Notes: generated by a model from the letters alone, not told the origin. A DNA stretch of 64,000 nt from Mycobacterium bohemicum DSM 44277 (GCF_001053185.1 NZ_CSTD01000006.1:210743-274742), one strand, 5' to 3'; counted from the first letter of the stretch, positions 40,560 to 51,554 are shown. A program made the numbers and translations.

Positions 40560-42314
40560 TCACACCTGGACGACGGTGTTGCGCTCCCCCCGCTTGGCCT
40601 GGTACATCGCGGCGTCGGCGCGGGCCGTGACGGACGCGACCGACTCGCCGGGACGGGCGAGGGTGACTCCGACGCTCAGCGTCGCGTGGATCGTCGCGCC
40701 CGCCACGTCGATCGGTTCGGCGGCGCAGCGGCGGATCTTCTCGGCGATCCGAACGGCCTCGGCGATGCTGTGCAGGTTCTTCAGCAGAACAACTACTTCG
40801 TCGCCCCCCGTACGGCCGACCGTGTCACTGACCCGGACCGAAGTGCGTATGCGGGCCGCGACAACGGCGAGCACGACGTCGCCGATGCCGTGTCCCCAGG
40901 TGTCGTTGATGTCCTTGAAGTGGTCGATGTCGCAGAACAGGACGCCGAGCCGCGTTCCCGGTGCCGGCGGTTGAGCGAGGGCGGACTCCAGGCACTTGAA
41001 CGCCTCGGCGCGGTTCGCCAGGCCCGTCAGCGCGTCGAACCTGGCCATCCGTTCCAGCCGCTGTTCGGCCTCGACCTGCGCGTCTATGACGCGGACGGCG
41101 GCGATCAGACCGTCTGCGTTGCCCTCGGCGTCGACGCACGGTTTTCCGTGCCCCTCGACCCAGTGGTATTCGCCGTCGGCCGACCGGACGCGGAACCGTT
41201 GCAGGACCGGTTCGCCGGCGGCGACCCGGCGCAGCGCAGCGATGACCGTGGCGCGGTCCGCGGGATGAATGTGGGCATCGAAATCCGAGCCCGCCCAGCT
41301 TTGCGGTGGCCGGCCGAGCATGGCCTCCACGGACGGCGAGATCCACGCGATCTCGCCGTTGCGGACGTGCAGGACGATGTCCACCGCGTTCTCGGCGAGG
41401 ATGCGGTAGCGCATCTCGGCGTCGGCGCGTTCCTGACTGACCTGTTCCTTCTCGATCAGCAGTTTCTGTTCGCGCTGGATGAAGAAGAACGTGATGGCCC
41501 CGACGATGACGGTCCCCAGCAGGATCGAGAAGGTCCACTCCGCGTGCTCACCCAGGCCGAGCCGCAGGACCAACGGCCGTGCGAGCGCGACGACGACCGG
41601 AAAGCCGGCGAGGGTGGCGGCCAGGCGAAGCAGCGACTTCCGGTCGGGCCGTGCGAGCACCCAGGCAAGGGGAGAACGGTCGGGGCGCGACAGCGACGTC
41701 GCCATGACCAGCAGCAGCAGGGCCAAGGCGGTCATCAGCGCCTGGCCGGTCGACGGCGAGTAGCCGACGAGGGCCAGTGCGTTGAACAGATAGGCACCGA
41801 CCGTGACGAACGGGATGGCCGCGGCGATCGCCATGCAGGCGGGCCACACGACGCGGGTGCCGCGGTCCACCCGTATCAGCGCGATTGCGGCCGCCAAGAC
41901 CAGGGCCGACACCGCGGTCTGCGGGCTCGGGCGCCCGGGCCAGGTCCATTGCGTCAGGCGCACGGCGTCGCCGAACCATAGTTCGTCCAGTCCATGCGAC
42001 GCGCCTGTCGCGTACTCCCAGAGCGTCACGCCGGCGAGGGCACCGACCGCGGCGGCCAGGCCACGCCCCATCCAGACGCGCCGACGCGACGGGTGCCCCG
42101 ACTGCGCCAGGATGGCCGCACCGAGCGCGGCCAGCCACAGCGCGGTCCAGGGCATCATCTGCGGCCAGGTCGGATAGACGCGGGTCAACATGTCGATACC
42201 CGTCGCCCAGCCCGACAGCGTCAGCGCGGCGAGGGCGAACACGGCTGCCACCGCGGACCGTCGGCACCAGGCCACGGCCGCCTCCACGCGCACGTCCGAC
42301 CCGGGCCCGTCCAT
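40560..42314 (-). CDS. Membrane-bound PAS-GGDEF diguanylate cyclase
   Basis: This 584-residue protein has about seven to eight membrane helices (residues about 15-290), a PAS domain (about 310-420, MRYRILAENAVDIVLHVRNGEIAWISPS), then a GGDEF domain with FDALTGLANRAE, DIDHFKDINDTWGH and the active-site motif GGDEV near residue 500. The inhibitory I-site RVSD sits five residues before it, so product inhibition by c-di-GMP is expected. There is no EAL domain. The ATG at 42314 follows GGGGAAGGAAAGGGG. Mycobacteria have few such enzymes, so this may dominate c-di-GMP production. Confidence 0.87.
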   Translation of the reverse strand: MDGPGSDVRVEAAVAWCRRSAVAAVFALAALTLSGWATGIDMLTRVYPTWPQMMPWTALWLAALGAAILAQSGHPSRRRVWMGRGLAAAVGALAGVTLWEYATGASHGLDELWFGDAVRLTQWTWPGRPSPQTAVSALVLAAAIALIRVDRGTRVVWPACMAIAAAIPFVTVGAYLFNALALVGYSPSTGQALMTALALLLLVMATSLSRPDRSPLAWVLARPDRKSLLRLAATLAGFPVVVALARPLVLRLGLGEHAEWTFSILLGTVIVGAITFFFIQREQKLLIEKEQVSQERADAEMRYRILAENAVDIVLHVRNGEIAWISPSVEAMLGRPPQSWAGSDFDAHIHPADRATVIAALRRVAAGEPVLQRFRVRSADGEYHWVEGHGKPCVDAEGNADGLIAAVRVIDAQVEAEQRLERMARFDALTGLANRAEAFKCLESALAQPPAPGTRLGVLFCDIDHFKDINDTWGHGIGDVVLAVVAARIRTSVRVSDTVGRTGGDEVVVLLKNLHSIAEAVRIAEKIRRCAAEPIDVAGATIHATLSVGVTLARPGESVASVTARADAAMYQAKRGERNTVVQV

Positions 42315-42457
42315 CGGCCGCCCCTTTCCTTCCCCCGCGGGCGCAACCGACATCGTGCGCGCACCGGCAACCGCTGCCGAAGGGCATAAGGTAACCAATT
42401 TTGGGACGAAACGTCACCGACCGGGCCGAAATTCACCCGTCGGTTCGTCCGGGTGGC

Positions 42458-44617
<2,160 letters not shown>

Positions 44618-44627
44618 GGCGCATCTG

Positions 44628-44654
44628 ATACCCGGCGGCGGATACCCCCAAACC
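44628..44654 (-). promoter_or_regulatory. SigF-type promoter of glgX
   Basis: On the minus strand GGTTT (44654-44650), a 16-base spacer, and GGGTAT (44633-44628) match the mycobacterial SigF consensus perfectly. The expected transcription start is about 4 bases before the ATG at 44617, giving a nearly leaderless mRNA. Confidence 0.7.
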
Positions 44655-44672
44655 GCCCGGCCACCACCGGCG

Positions 44673-44696
44673 GCCCCGCTGCGCTGGCAGCGGGGC
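44673..44696 (-). terminator. Terminator of the alcohol dehydrogenase gene
   Basis: GCCCCGCTG and CAGCGGGGC form nine perfect pairs around a six-base loop. It lies 63 bp after the dehydrogenase stop and just before the glgX promoter, so it separates two SigF-type units. Confidence 0.65.
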
Positions 44697-44758
44697 ACCG
44701 ATCTCGTCGCTGTTGAATTGTCTTGTGCTGCAGGCTTTCTGGAGCTAACGGCGGCCGG

Positions 44759-45940
44759 TCACGGCTTGAGTATGACCTTCACGGCCCCGTCCTGCTTCTT
44801 CTGGAAGATCTCGTACGCGTGCGGAGCCTCCTTCAGGGGCAACACGTGCGTCGCGAAGTGGTCCACGCCCAGCGGGTCGTCGTCGGTCAGCAGGGGCACG
44901 ATGTCGTCGACCCAGCGCTTGACGTTGGCCTGGCCCATCCGCAGCGTCACCTGCTTGTCGAAGAGGGTGAGCATGGGCAGCGGGTCGGCCATGCCGCCGT
45001 AGACGCCGATCAGCGAGATGGTCCCGCCGCGCCGCACGATGTCGATCGCGGCGTGCAGCGCGCTCAGCCGGTCCACACCGGCGGTTTGCATCAGGCGCTT
45101 GCCGACGAAGTCGGGCAGCAGGCCGGTCGCCTGCTGCAGCAGCTGCGCGGCCGGCGAACCGTGCGCCTCCATGCCGACCGCGTCGATCACCGAGTCGGCG
45201 CCCCGCCCGTCGGTGAGGTCGCGGATCGCGTCGCCGAGCGGCGAGTCGAGCCGTCCCAGGTCGATGGTGTGGATGCCGCGCTGCGCGGCGCGGGCCAGCC
45301 GTTCGGCCACCAGGTCGACGGCGATCACACGGTAGCCGAGGTGGTCGGCGATGCGGGCGGCCATGTCCCCGATGGGGCCCAGGCCGAGGACGGCGACGGT
45401 GCCGCCGTCGGGGATGTCGGCGTAGGCCACCGCCTGCCAGGCCGTCGGCAGCACGTCCGACAGGTAGACGAACCGCGAATCCGGCGGCCCGTCAGGGACT
45501 TTGATGTGGGTGAACTGCGCCTGCGGCACCCGCAGCAGCTCGGCCTGGCCGCCGGGGACCTCGCCGTAGAGTTCCGAATAGCCGAACAGCGCGGCACCCA
45601 TCCCCTGCTCGCGCACCTGGGTGGTCTCGCACTGGGTGTAGAGCCGCTTGTCGCACATATAGCAACTGCCGCAGGAGATCTGGAACGGAATCACGACGCG
45701 GTCGCCGACGCGCAGGTCGCCCGTGTCGCCCCCCACCTCCCGCACGACACCCATGGGCTCGTGGCCGAGGATGTCGCCGGGTTTCATGAAGGCCCCGAGG
45801 ATTTCGTACAGGTGCAGGTCGGACCCGCAGATGTTGGTCGACGTGACCTCGATGATGGCGTCGGTCGGCTGCTCGATCTTCGGGTCGGGCACCGACTCCA
45901 CGCGCACGTCCCTTTTGCCATGCCAGGTAACCGCTTTCAT
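44759..45940 (-). CDS. Zinc-dependent alcohol dehydrogenase (MDR family)
   Basis: This 393-residue protein has the catalytic zinc ligands in STNICGSDLH (Cys) and GHEPMG (His, Glu), the structural zinc cysteines in ISCGSCYMCDKRLYTQC, and the NAD-binding motif VAVLGLGPIGDMAARIADHLG. It resembles glutathione-independent formaldehyde dehydrogenase/threonine-dehydrogenase-like MDR enzymes. Substrate uncertain. The start at 45940 is 11 bp from a SigF -10 box, so translation would again be nearly leaderless. A clear hairpin terminator follows. Confidence 0.88.
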   Translation of the reverse strand: MKAVTWHGKRDVRVESVPDPKIEQPTDAIIEVTSTNICGSDLHLYEILGAFMKPGDILGHEPMGVVREVGGDTGDLRVGDRVVIPFQISCGSCYMCDKRLYTQCETTQVREQGMGAALFGYSELYGEVPGGQAELLRVPQAQFTHIKVPDGPPDSRFVYLSDVLPTAWQAVAYADIPDGGTVAVLGLGPIGDMAARIADHLGYRVIAVDLVAERLARAAQRGIHTIDLGRLDSPLGDAIRDLTDGRGADSVIDAVGMEAHGSPAAQLLQQATGLLPDFVGKRLMQTAGVDRLSALHAAIDIVRRGGTISLIGVYGGMADPLPMLTLFDKQVTLRMGQANVKRWVDDIVPLLTDDDPLGVDHFATHVLPLKEAPHAYEIFQKKQDGAVKVILKP

Positions 45941-45951
45941 GTGCGTCGCAG

Positions 45952-45976
45952 ATACCCGTTTCGCGCCCTCGGAAAC
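45952..45976 (-). promoter_or_regulatory. SigF-type promoter of the alcohol dehydrogenase gene
   Basis: GTTT (45976-45973), a 15-base spacer and GGGTAT (45957-45952) on the minus strand match the SigF consensus. The predicted start lies about 5 bases before the ATG at 45940. Confidence 0.65.
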
Positions 45977-45989
45977 ACGGTCACCCCGC

Positions 45990-46526
45990 TCAGCGCTGGG
46001 CGGCTTGCTGCGCCGTCGCGTAGGCGAGCTGCAGGAAGTCCGCGCCGGCCAGCACGGTGAAGACCCCGGCGATCAGCCGGGTGAACCGGGGGGCGAAGAC
46101 CAGGCCGATGGCAAAGCCGGTCGCCACCCACATGTCCAGGCAGAAGGGGCAGGTCAGCAGCTCGCCAAGGCTGTGCCGCCACTGGCTGTCGTTGCGGACC
46201 TCTTCGTGCAGCTCCGCCGGCCCGGCCGTGCCCGCGTAGCGGGTGAACGGCGCGCGCAGCGGGCTGGTCACCGCGTCCTTGGTCAGCGTCCGCGACAGCT
46301 TGTGGGTCCCGAGGGTCACCGTGATCAGGTCCTGCACCCGCCACCGCGTGGGCAGCGTCCGGCCCGTCACCAAGGCGGCCACGGTGGCGACGGCCACCAC
46401 GGCGCCGTAGACCAGCAGCACCGCAATGTAGCCGCCCAGCGGCCGGGCATTTCCCCCGGCGTAGGCCTCGGCCTCGCGCTGGGCGCGGTCAACCACTCCG
46501 GCACCGGCCTCCGTCACATTTCCCAT
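45990..46526 (-). CDS. DUF1360 membrane protein
   Basis: This 178-residue protein has membrane helices at about residues 33-55 and 135-165. It contains the DUF1360 signature: THKLSRTLTKDAVTSPLRAPF and LLTCPFCLDMWVATG with a CxxC pair. The family occurs in spore-formers and actinobacteria (YjcL-like) and has no known activity; the CPFC motif hints at metal or redox chemistry. ATG 46526 has a perfect GGAGGAG ribosome-binding site. The next gene upstream on this strand is the MerR-type regulator, 88 bp away. Confidence 0.8.
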   Translation of the reverse strand: MGNVTEAGAGVVDRAQREAEAYAGGNARPLGGYIAVLLVYGAVVAVATVAALVTGRTLPTRWRVQDLITVTLGTHKLSRTLTKDAVTSPLRAPFTRYAGTAGPAELHEEVRNDSQWRHSLGELLTCPFCLDMWVATGFAIGLVFAPRFTRLIAGVFTVLAGADFLQLAYATAQQAAQR

Positions 46527-46614
46527 CGCTACTCCTCCACCGGCGCCCTCGGCGCTTTTCGGGCATGGTCGCTCGGGTGGGTACCCGGTGCCGGCGTCCG
46601 CAATCCCGCAACGG

Positions 46615-46992
46615 TCAGCCGGCCGGGGCGGGCGATGAGCCGTCGGGCGTCCCGGCCGACTTGACCGCATCGCGAAGGCTGCGGTTGGTGGAGCGCAGGT
46701 CGGTGTTCGCCGCGGCCAGCGAGGCGTTGTGGTCCTCGAGCTCGAGGATGCGGGCGATCCCGGCCAGGTTGATCCCCGCCTCGACCAGCTCGCTGATCCG
46801 CTTGAGCCGGGCCAGGTCGTCGGCGCTGTAGCGGCGGGGGCCGCCCTCGCTGCGGGCCGGGGTGACCAGGCCGTGGCGTTCGTAGAGGCGCAGCGACTGC
46901 ACCGCGATCCCGGAGAGTTCGGCGGCCACCGAGATGCCGTAGACGCCATGATCGCGCGCCGGGGCACCCAGGTCGCCCCGCTCGTCGGTCAT
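46615..46992 (-). CDS. HspR-like MerR-family regulator
   Basis: This 125-residue protein has an N-terminal MerR helix-turn-helix (VYGISVAAELSGIAVQSLRLYERHGLVTPARSEGGPRRYSADDL) and a coiled-coil dimer helix (residues about 70-105). The YGISVAAELSG start is characteristic of HspR-type heat-shock repressors. It is divergent from an hsp20 gene with 130 bp between the starts, which points to that gene as its target. It lacks a metal-binding cysteine pattern. AAAGGGAGG precedes the ATG. There is no consensus HAIR element nearby (see the palindrome entry). Confidence 0.85.
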   Translation of the reverse strand: MTDERGDLGAPARDHGVYGISVAAELSGIAVQSLRLYERHGLVTPARSEGGPRRYSADDLARLKRISELVEAGINLAGIARILELEDHNASLAAANTDLRSTNRSLRDAVKSAGTPDGSSPAPAG

Positions 46993-47034
46993 GGCACCCT
47001 CCCTTTGCTCCGCTAGAAAATCTGTCTATCACAC

Positions 47035-47063
47035 TTGCATCAATATTTCGACAGTGCTATACA
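47035..47063 (+). promoter_or_regulatory. SigA-like promoter of hsp20
   Basis: TTGCAT (47035-47040), a 17-base spacer and TATACA (47058-47063) form a very good housekeeping-type promoter reading towards hsp20. Transcription would start near 47070, inside the palindrome described next. Confidence 0.65.
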
Positions 47064-47067
47064 AAAT

Positions 47068-47085
47068 CTATGTCCGTAGACATAG
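47068..47085. promoter_or_regulatory. Palindromic operator at the hsp20 start site
   Basis: CTATGTC-CGTA-GACATAG has perfect 7-base arms and a 4-base centre, and overlaps the predicted transcription start of hsp20. It lies between an HspR-like gene and its presumed target. It does not match the HAIR element (CTTGAGT-N7-ACTCAAG), so it may be the site of a differently specific MerR/HspR protein acting as a roadblock repressor. Confidence 0.6.
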
Positions 47086-47122
47086 GAAATAGCGGATGCA
47101 CCACTACCGATTGGAGTGAGAG

Positions 47123-47581
47123 GTGACTGCCATGCTGATGCGTTCCGACCCCTTCCGTGACCTTGACCGCTTCGCCAACCAAGTGCTCGGCACGGCCGCC
47201 CGGCCGGCCGTGATGCCGATGGACGCCTGGCGCGAGGGTGAGAACTTCGTCGTCGAGTTCGACCTGCCGGGCATCAACGCCGACTCGCTGGACATCGACA
47301 TCGAGCGCAACGTGGTGACGGTCCGCGCCGAACGGGCTCCCCTGGACCCCAACCGCGAGATGCTGGCCACCGAGCGCCCGCGCGGGGTGTTCAGCCGGCA
47401 GCTCGTCCTCGGGGAAAACCTCGACACCGAAAAGATCGAGGCCTCCTACGCCGAGGGCGTCCTTCGGTTGCACATACCGGTGGCCGAGAGGGCGAAGCCG
47501 CGCAAGATCTCCGTCGCCCGCGGCAACGGGCGCGAGGCCATCAAGGACGGCGCCCCGCAGCCCGAGGTCATCAACGCCTGA
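47123..47581 (+). CDS. Small heat-shock protein Hsp20
   Basis: This 152-residue alpha-crystallin-family chaperone has RSDPFRDLDRFANQVLG at the start and an alpha-crystallin domain (residues about 33-130) with DIDIERNVVTVRAER and the ending EGVLRLHIPVAERAKPRKISV, including the I-x-V-type tail. It is close to the M. leprae 18-kDa antigen/M. avium Hsp18 type. GTG 47123 has a GGAG site at 47113. Regulation is predicted by the divergent HspR-like protein at the palindrome in the leader. It holds non-native proteins under heat or low-oxygen stress. Confidence 0.9.
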   Translation: MTAMLMRSDPFRDLDRFANQVLGTAARPAVMPMDAWREGENFVVEFDLPGINADSLDIDIERNVVTVRAERAPLDPNREMLATERPRGVFSRQLVLGENLDTEKIEASYAEGVLRLHIPVAERAKPRKISVARGNGREAIKDGAPQPEVINA

Positions 47582-47650
47582 TCGGCGGGCCCGGGCGGCG
47601 ACCGCAGCGGCGGCCCGGCACCGGGCACGCCCCAAAGCCAAGACCGAGCC

Positions 47651-48370
47651 ATGTATCGAAACCTCGACGGCCCGATGGCCGACGTCGAAAGCGCGCTGGC
47701 CGGCGGTTCCGTGCAGCCGGCGGGCTGGTTCCGGTTCTACTTCGCCGACCAGCGATGGGAGTGGTCCGACCAGGTACTGCGGATGCACGGGTATCCGCCC
47801 GGCGGCGTCACACCGACGACCGAGCTGGTGCTCTCGCACAAACATCCCGACGACCGCGGGCAGGTCGCGGCCACGATCGAACACATCGTCGACACCCGCG
47901 AGCCGTTCAGCACCCGCCATCGGATCGTCGACACCGAAGGCAACGTGCGTCACGTGGTCGTCGTCGGCGATCGGCTACTCGGCGAGCACGGCGAGGTGAT
48001 CGGGACACACGGGTTCTACATCGACGTGACTCCCCCAGCGGGGCAGGCCCAGCAGGCCCAGCAGGCACAGGAGGACCAGGAGGACCAGGAGGACCAGGAG
48101 GACATCGTCACCGCGAAGCTGGCCAAGATCAGCGAGAGCCGGGCCGGCATCGAGCAGGCCAAGGGCATGTTGATGCTGGTATACGGCATCAGCGACAGCA
48201 TGGCGTTCGACCTGCTCACCTGGCTGTCCCAGGAGGCCAACATCAAGCTGCGGCGGCTGGCCGAGCAGATCGCCGAGGATTTCCGCGGCGCCGGGCTGCC
48301 TGCCGAGTCACGGGCGCAATTCGATCACCTGTTACTGACCGCGCACCGGCGCGTCGAGCGCCCCGCCTAG
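47651..48370 (+). CDS. PAS-ANTAR RNA-binding regulator
   Basis: This 239-residue protein has an N-terminal PAS domain (about residues 24-125; WEWSDQVLRMHGYPPG and HPDDR), a low-complexity linker (AQQAQQAQEDQEDQEDQED, about 132-150), and a C-terminal ANTAR domain (about 160-220; SRAGIEQAKGMLMLVYGISDSMAFDLLTWLSQEANIKLRRLAEQIAED). ANTAR domains bind paired-hairpin RNA and prevent termination. In mycobacteria they are known to bind transcripts of lipid and redox genes. The linker is encoded by 9-base tandem repeats that may vary in number. No dedicated kinase neighbour is seen. Confidence 0.85.
   Translation: MYRNLDGPMADVESALAGGSVQPAGWFRFYFADQRWEWSDQVLRMHGYPPGGVTPTTELVLSHKHPDDRGQVAATIEHIVDTREPFSTRHRIVDTEGNVRHVVVVGDRLLGEHGEVIGTHGFYIDVTPPAGQAQQAQQAQEDQEDQEDQEDIVTAKLAKISESRAGIEQAKGMLMLVYGISDSMAFDLLTWLSQEANIKLRRLAEQIAEDFRGAGLPAESRAQFDHLLLTAHRRVERPA
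48046..48104 (+). repeat. 9-bp tandem repeats encoding the PAS-ANTAR linker
   Basis: Two arrays follow each other: GCCCAGCAG-type units (Ala-Gln-Gln) and GAGGACCAG units (Glu-Asp-Gln), the latter nearly identical in four copies. They code the hinge between the PAS sensor and ANTAR output domain. Unit changes keep the frame, so the linker length could vary between strains. Confidence 0.65.
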
Positions 48371-49764
48371 CGGGAGTGGGCCGACCCCCGCCCGCGGGGC
48401 CTGGCGCGGCTGGCCTGGACCAGCTGGGCCACGCCCTTCTCGATGCCCGCGGCCAGCTTCTCGATGTCCGGCGCGGTGTCGAAGTCGGCCATGATGCCGA
48501 AGGCGAACGTGTCGGCGTAGCTGACCATGGCGATCCCGGTGCGCAGCTGCAGCGCGATCGGCGGTATCGGCAGCATCTCGAGCACCCGGCGGCCCATCAG
48601 GGTCTGGTGGTCCCGCGGCCCGGGAACGTTGGTCGCCAGCGCCACCACCGCGCGTTGCGGCAGTCGGGACAGCAGGCGAATCGCCCACGCGGACAACGCG
48701 AATGGGGCCAGCTTGGCGGCGGACAGCACCGTGTTGCCGCCTTCGCTCTGACCGCTGTCCTTGGCCCGGGTGAGCCGCTGGTGCACCAGGTGCAACTGCT
48801 CGACCGGGTCCCCCTCATCGACCGGCAGGAGCGGGAGCATCGCCGACACCTCGTTGTCGGTCACGTCGAGACGGTTGGACGCGCGGAGCGACACCGGGAC
48901 CAGCGTGCGCAGGGAATTGCGGCCGGGCTGCTCGCCCCGATCGAGCAACACCTGGCGGTAGCCGGAGGTAATCGCCGCCAGCGCAACATCATTGACGGTC
49001 ACACCGAAGGCACGGCTGACCTTTTTCAGGTCGGCGAGCCGGACGCGGGCCGCGCAGTAGCGCCGCATCGACGTGACCGGTCCGTTCAGCGAAGACCACG
49101 GCGCCGGGTGCAGCAGGTTGGCGGTCAGCTCGGCCATGCCCAGTGCGGCGTGTTCGGCGGCGTTCGCCGCGCCCAGCGCGCCGCGCGCCACGGCGCCGAA
49201 CCACTCCAGCGGGTTGCGCCCCGGCTTCGGCACGTCGATGCCGGTGCGGGCCGGCCGCCGGCTGCCGTGGATCTGCGTGGCGAAGGAATCGTTGTCGTCG
49301 TTGTCGCTGAACTTCGCCAGCATCTGCGCCGTCGCGATCCCGTCGGCGATGCAGTGGTGGATCTTCGTCAGCACGGCCCACCGGTCGCCCGAAAGGCCCT
49401 CGATCAGCCAGCAATCCCACAGCGGGCGCTCGCGATCGAGCCGGCGCTCCATCAGCGTCGCGATCATCTCGAACAGCTCGGCATCCCCGCCGGGGCGGGG
49501 CACGGCGACGTGGTGCAGGTGGCGCGACAGGTCGAAGTGGGCGTCGTCCACCCATTCCGGCGGGCGGAGGTCGAGCGGATAGGTCCGTAAGACCTGCCGG
49601 CAGCGGGGAATTGAGGTCACCCGGTCGGCGAACGCGGCAGTGAACTCGTCGAAGCTTGGCGCGGGCCCCTCGAGGATCGACACGCCGCCCACCGCGAGGC
49701 TCACGTGCGGGTCGGAGTCCTCCACCTCCAGGAAGCCGGCATCGAGCGCGGTCAACTGCTCCAT
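48367..49764 (-). CDS. Wax ester synthase/diacylglycerol acyltransferase
   Basis: This 465-residue WS/DGAT (Tgs-family) enzyme makes triacylglycerol or wax ester from acyl-CoA. The catalytic motif HHCIADG is at residues 136-142, and the second conserved block GVTVNDVALAAITSGYRQ plus NVPGPRDHQTLMGRRVLEMLPIPPI are complete. It overlaps the PAS-ANTAR stop by 4 bp (convergent) and is divergent from the PFOR operon with 99 bp between the starts. That gap contains a DosR-like box, so low-oxygen induction of storage lipid is likely, as known for M. tuberculosis tgs1. Confidence 0.9.
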   Translation of the reverse strand: MEQLTALDAGFLEVEDSDPHVSLAVGGVSILEGPAPSFDEFTAAFADRVTSIPRCRQVLRTYPLDLRPPEWVDDAHFDLSRHLHHVAVPRPGGDAELFEMIATLMERRLDRERPLWDCWLIEGLSGDRWAVLTKIHHCIADGIATAQMLAKFSDNDDNDSFATQIHGSRRPARTGIDVPKPGRNPLEWFGAVARGALGAANAAEHAALGMAELTANLLHPAPWSSLNGPVTSMRRYCAARVRLADLKKVSRAFGVTVNDVALAAITSGYRQVLLDRGEQPGRNSLRTLVPVSLRASNRLDVTDNEVSAMLPLLPVDEGDPVEQLHLVHQRLTRAKDSGQSEGGNTVLSAAKLAPFALSAWAIRLLSRLPQRAVVALATNVPGPRDHQTLMGRRVLEMLPIPPIALQLRTGIAMVSYADTFAFGIMADFDTAPDIEKLAAGIEKGVAQLVQASRARPRGRGSAHSR

Positions 49765-49796
49765 GGTGCTACTGTCCGCGCCGCCACGCCTGGCGG

Positions 49797-49816
49797 GCAG
49801 GGCCGTAAGTCCTCAA
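49797..49816. promoter_or_regulatory. DosR-like box between the acyltransferase and the PFOR operon
   Basis: The core at 49800-49813, GGGCCGTAAGTCCT, fits the DosR consensus TTSGGGACTWWAGTCCCSAA at 14 of 20 positions over 49797-49816, with GGG, C8, AGTCC and the trailing SAA kept. A poorer copy (GGTGCTACTGTCCG, 9 of 14 core positions) overlaps the acyltransferase start side at 49765-49778. The 99-bp gap serves two divergent units, so one or two sites could control both. Confidence 0.45.
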
Positions 49817-49863
49817 CTACTGAGGCCAAACGGCGGCTGTGGAGCCGCGCGGGCGGCCATATC

Positions 49864-51554
49864 GTGAGCGGGGTGACGGGCGAGCAATTGAGCAGCGAGG
49901 CAGATGCTTTCGCCGCCGCACCCCGTGGCGACCTGACCGCACTGCCCGACCTCCTGCATGGGCGGCCGCGCACGGGCCCCATCCGCGAACGCCGGCCGAT
50001 CTACGTCGACCTGCTGCCGCCGTGCAACGCCGGATGCCCCGCCGGGGAGAACATCCAGGCGTGGCTCGCCCACGCCCGGGCCGGGCGCGTCGAAGCGGCG
50101 TGGCGGCAGCTGACCGCCGACAACCCCTTCGCCGCGATCCACGGCCGCGTCTGCTACCACCCCTGCGAATCCGTCTGCAACCGAGCGCATTTGGACTCCC
50201 CGGTGTCGATCCACGCGGTGGAGCGCTTCCTCGGCGACACCGCGCGGGCGCAGGGATGGCTGTTCGACCCGCCCCCGCAGCCGACGGGCAAGCGGGTGCT
50301 GGTGGTCGGCGCCGGCCCCAGCGGCCTGTCGGCGGCCTATCACCTCACGCGGCTCGGCCACCGGGTGGAGGTCCGCGACACCGGCGCGGAGCCGGGCGGA
50401 ATGATGCGCTACGGCATCCCGAAATACCGGCTGCCCCGCGACGTGCTGGACGCCGAGATCGACCGCATCGCCGCGCTCGGCGTGGAGTTCACGTGCGGGC
50501 ACCGGGTGGAGGATCTGGCCGCCGAACGCGAGGCCGGGGGCTTCGACGCGGCGTTCGTCGCCGTCGGGGCCCACCTCGCCAAGCGCGTGGACATCCCGGC
50601 CGCCGACGCCGGCTCGATGCTGGACGCGGTCTCGTTCCTGCGCGCCGTCGCCGCCGGCGAAGCACCCGAACTCGGCCGCCGCGTCGCGGTCTACGGCGGC
50701 GGCGACACCGCGGTGGACGCCGCGCGCGTCGCGCGCCGGCTGGGCGCCGAGGATGCCGTCATCATCTACCGCCGCACGGCGGCCCAGATGCCCGCGCACT
50801 CCCACGAGGTGCAGGAGGCCGAGCGCGAGGGCGTGCGGATCCACTGGCTGCGCACGATCACCGCCTTCGACGGACCCGAGCTCCAGGTGGAGCTCATGCA
50901 CCTCGACGAATCCGGACGTCCGGTGCCGAGCGGGCAATTCGAGACGCTGGCCGCCGACACCGTGATCATGGCCCTGGGGCAGGAAACGGAGTCGGCGTTC
51001 ATGCGCAGCCTGCCCGGCGTGGAGTTCGACGACGACGGTTCGGTGCGGGTGTCGTCGTCGCTGATGACCGGCTGCCCCGGGGTGTTCGCCGGCGGCGACA
51101 TGGTGCCCTGCGAGCGCACCGTGACGGTAGCCGTCGGGCACGGCAAGAAGGCGGCGCAGAACATCGACGCCTGGCTGCGCGGCGCCGGCGGCGAGCGCGC
51201 GCCCAAGCATCCGACCGCGGAGTTCGACCGGCTGAACCTGTGGTACTTCGGCGACGCCTCGCGGCGGGCCGAGCCCGAACTTCCTGCCGCGCAACGCATC
51301 AGCGGGTTCGACGAGGTGGTCGGCGGCCTGTCGGCGCCGGCCGCGACGTTTGAGGCCGGCCGGTGCCTGTCGTGCGGCAACTGCTTCGAGTGCGATGGCT
51401 GCCTGGGCGCCTGCCCGGAGGACGCGGTGATCAAGCTGGGGCCGGGTCACCGCTACCGCTTCGACTACGACCGCTGCACCGGTTGCGCAACCTGCTACGA
51501 GCAGTGCCCGGTGCACGCCATCGAAATGGTCCCCGAGATGATCCCGGAGCCGCG

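Noticed and set aside
46993..47122. HAIR element for HspR
   Set aside because: No CTTGAGT-N7-ACTCAAG or close variant could be found; only the different palindrome at 47068-47085.
48046..48104. CRISPR-like array
   Set aside because: It is an in-frame 9-bp coding tandem repeat without spacers and no cas genes are present.
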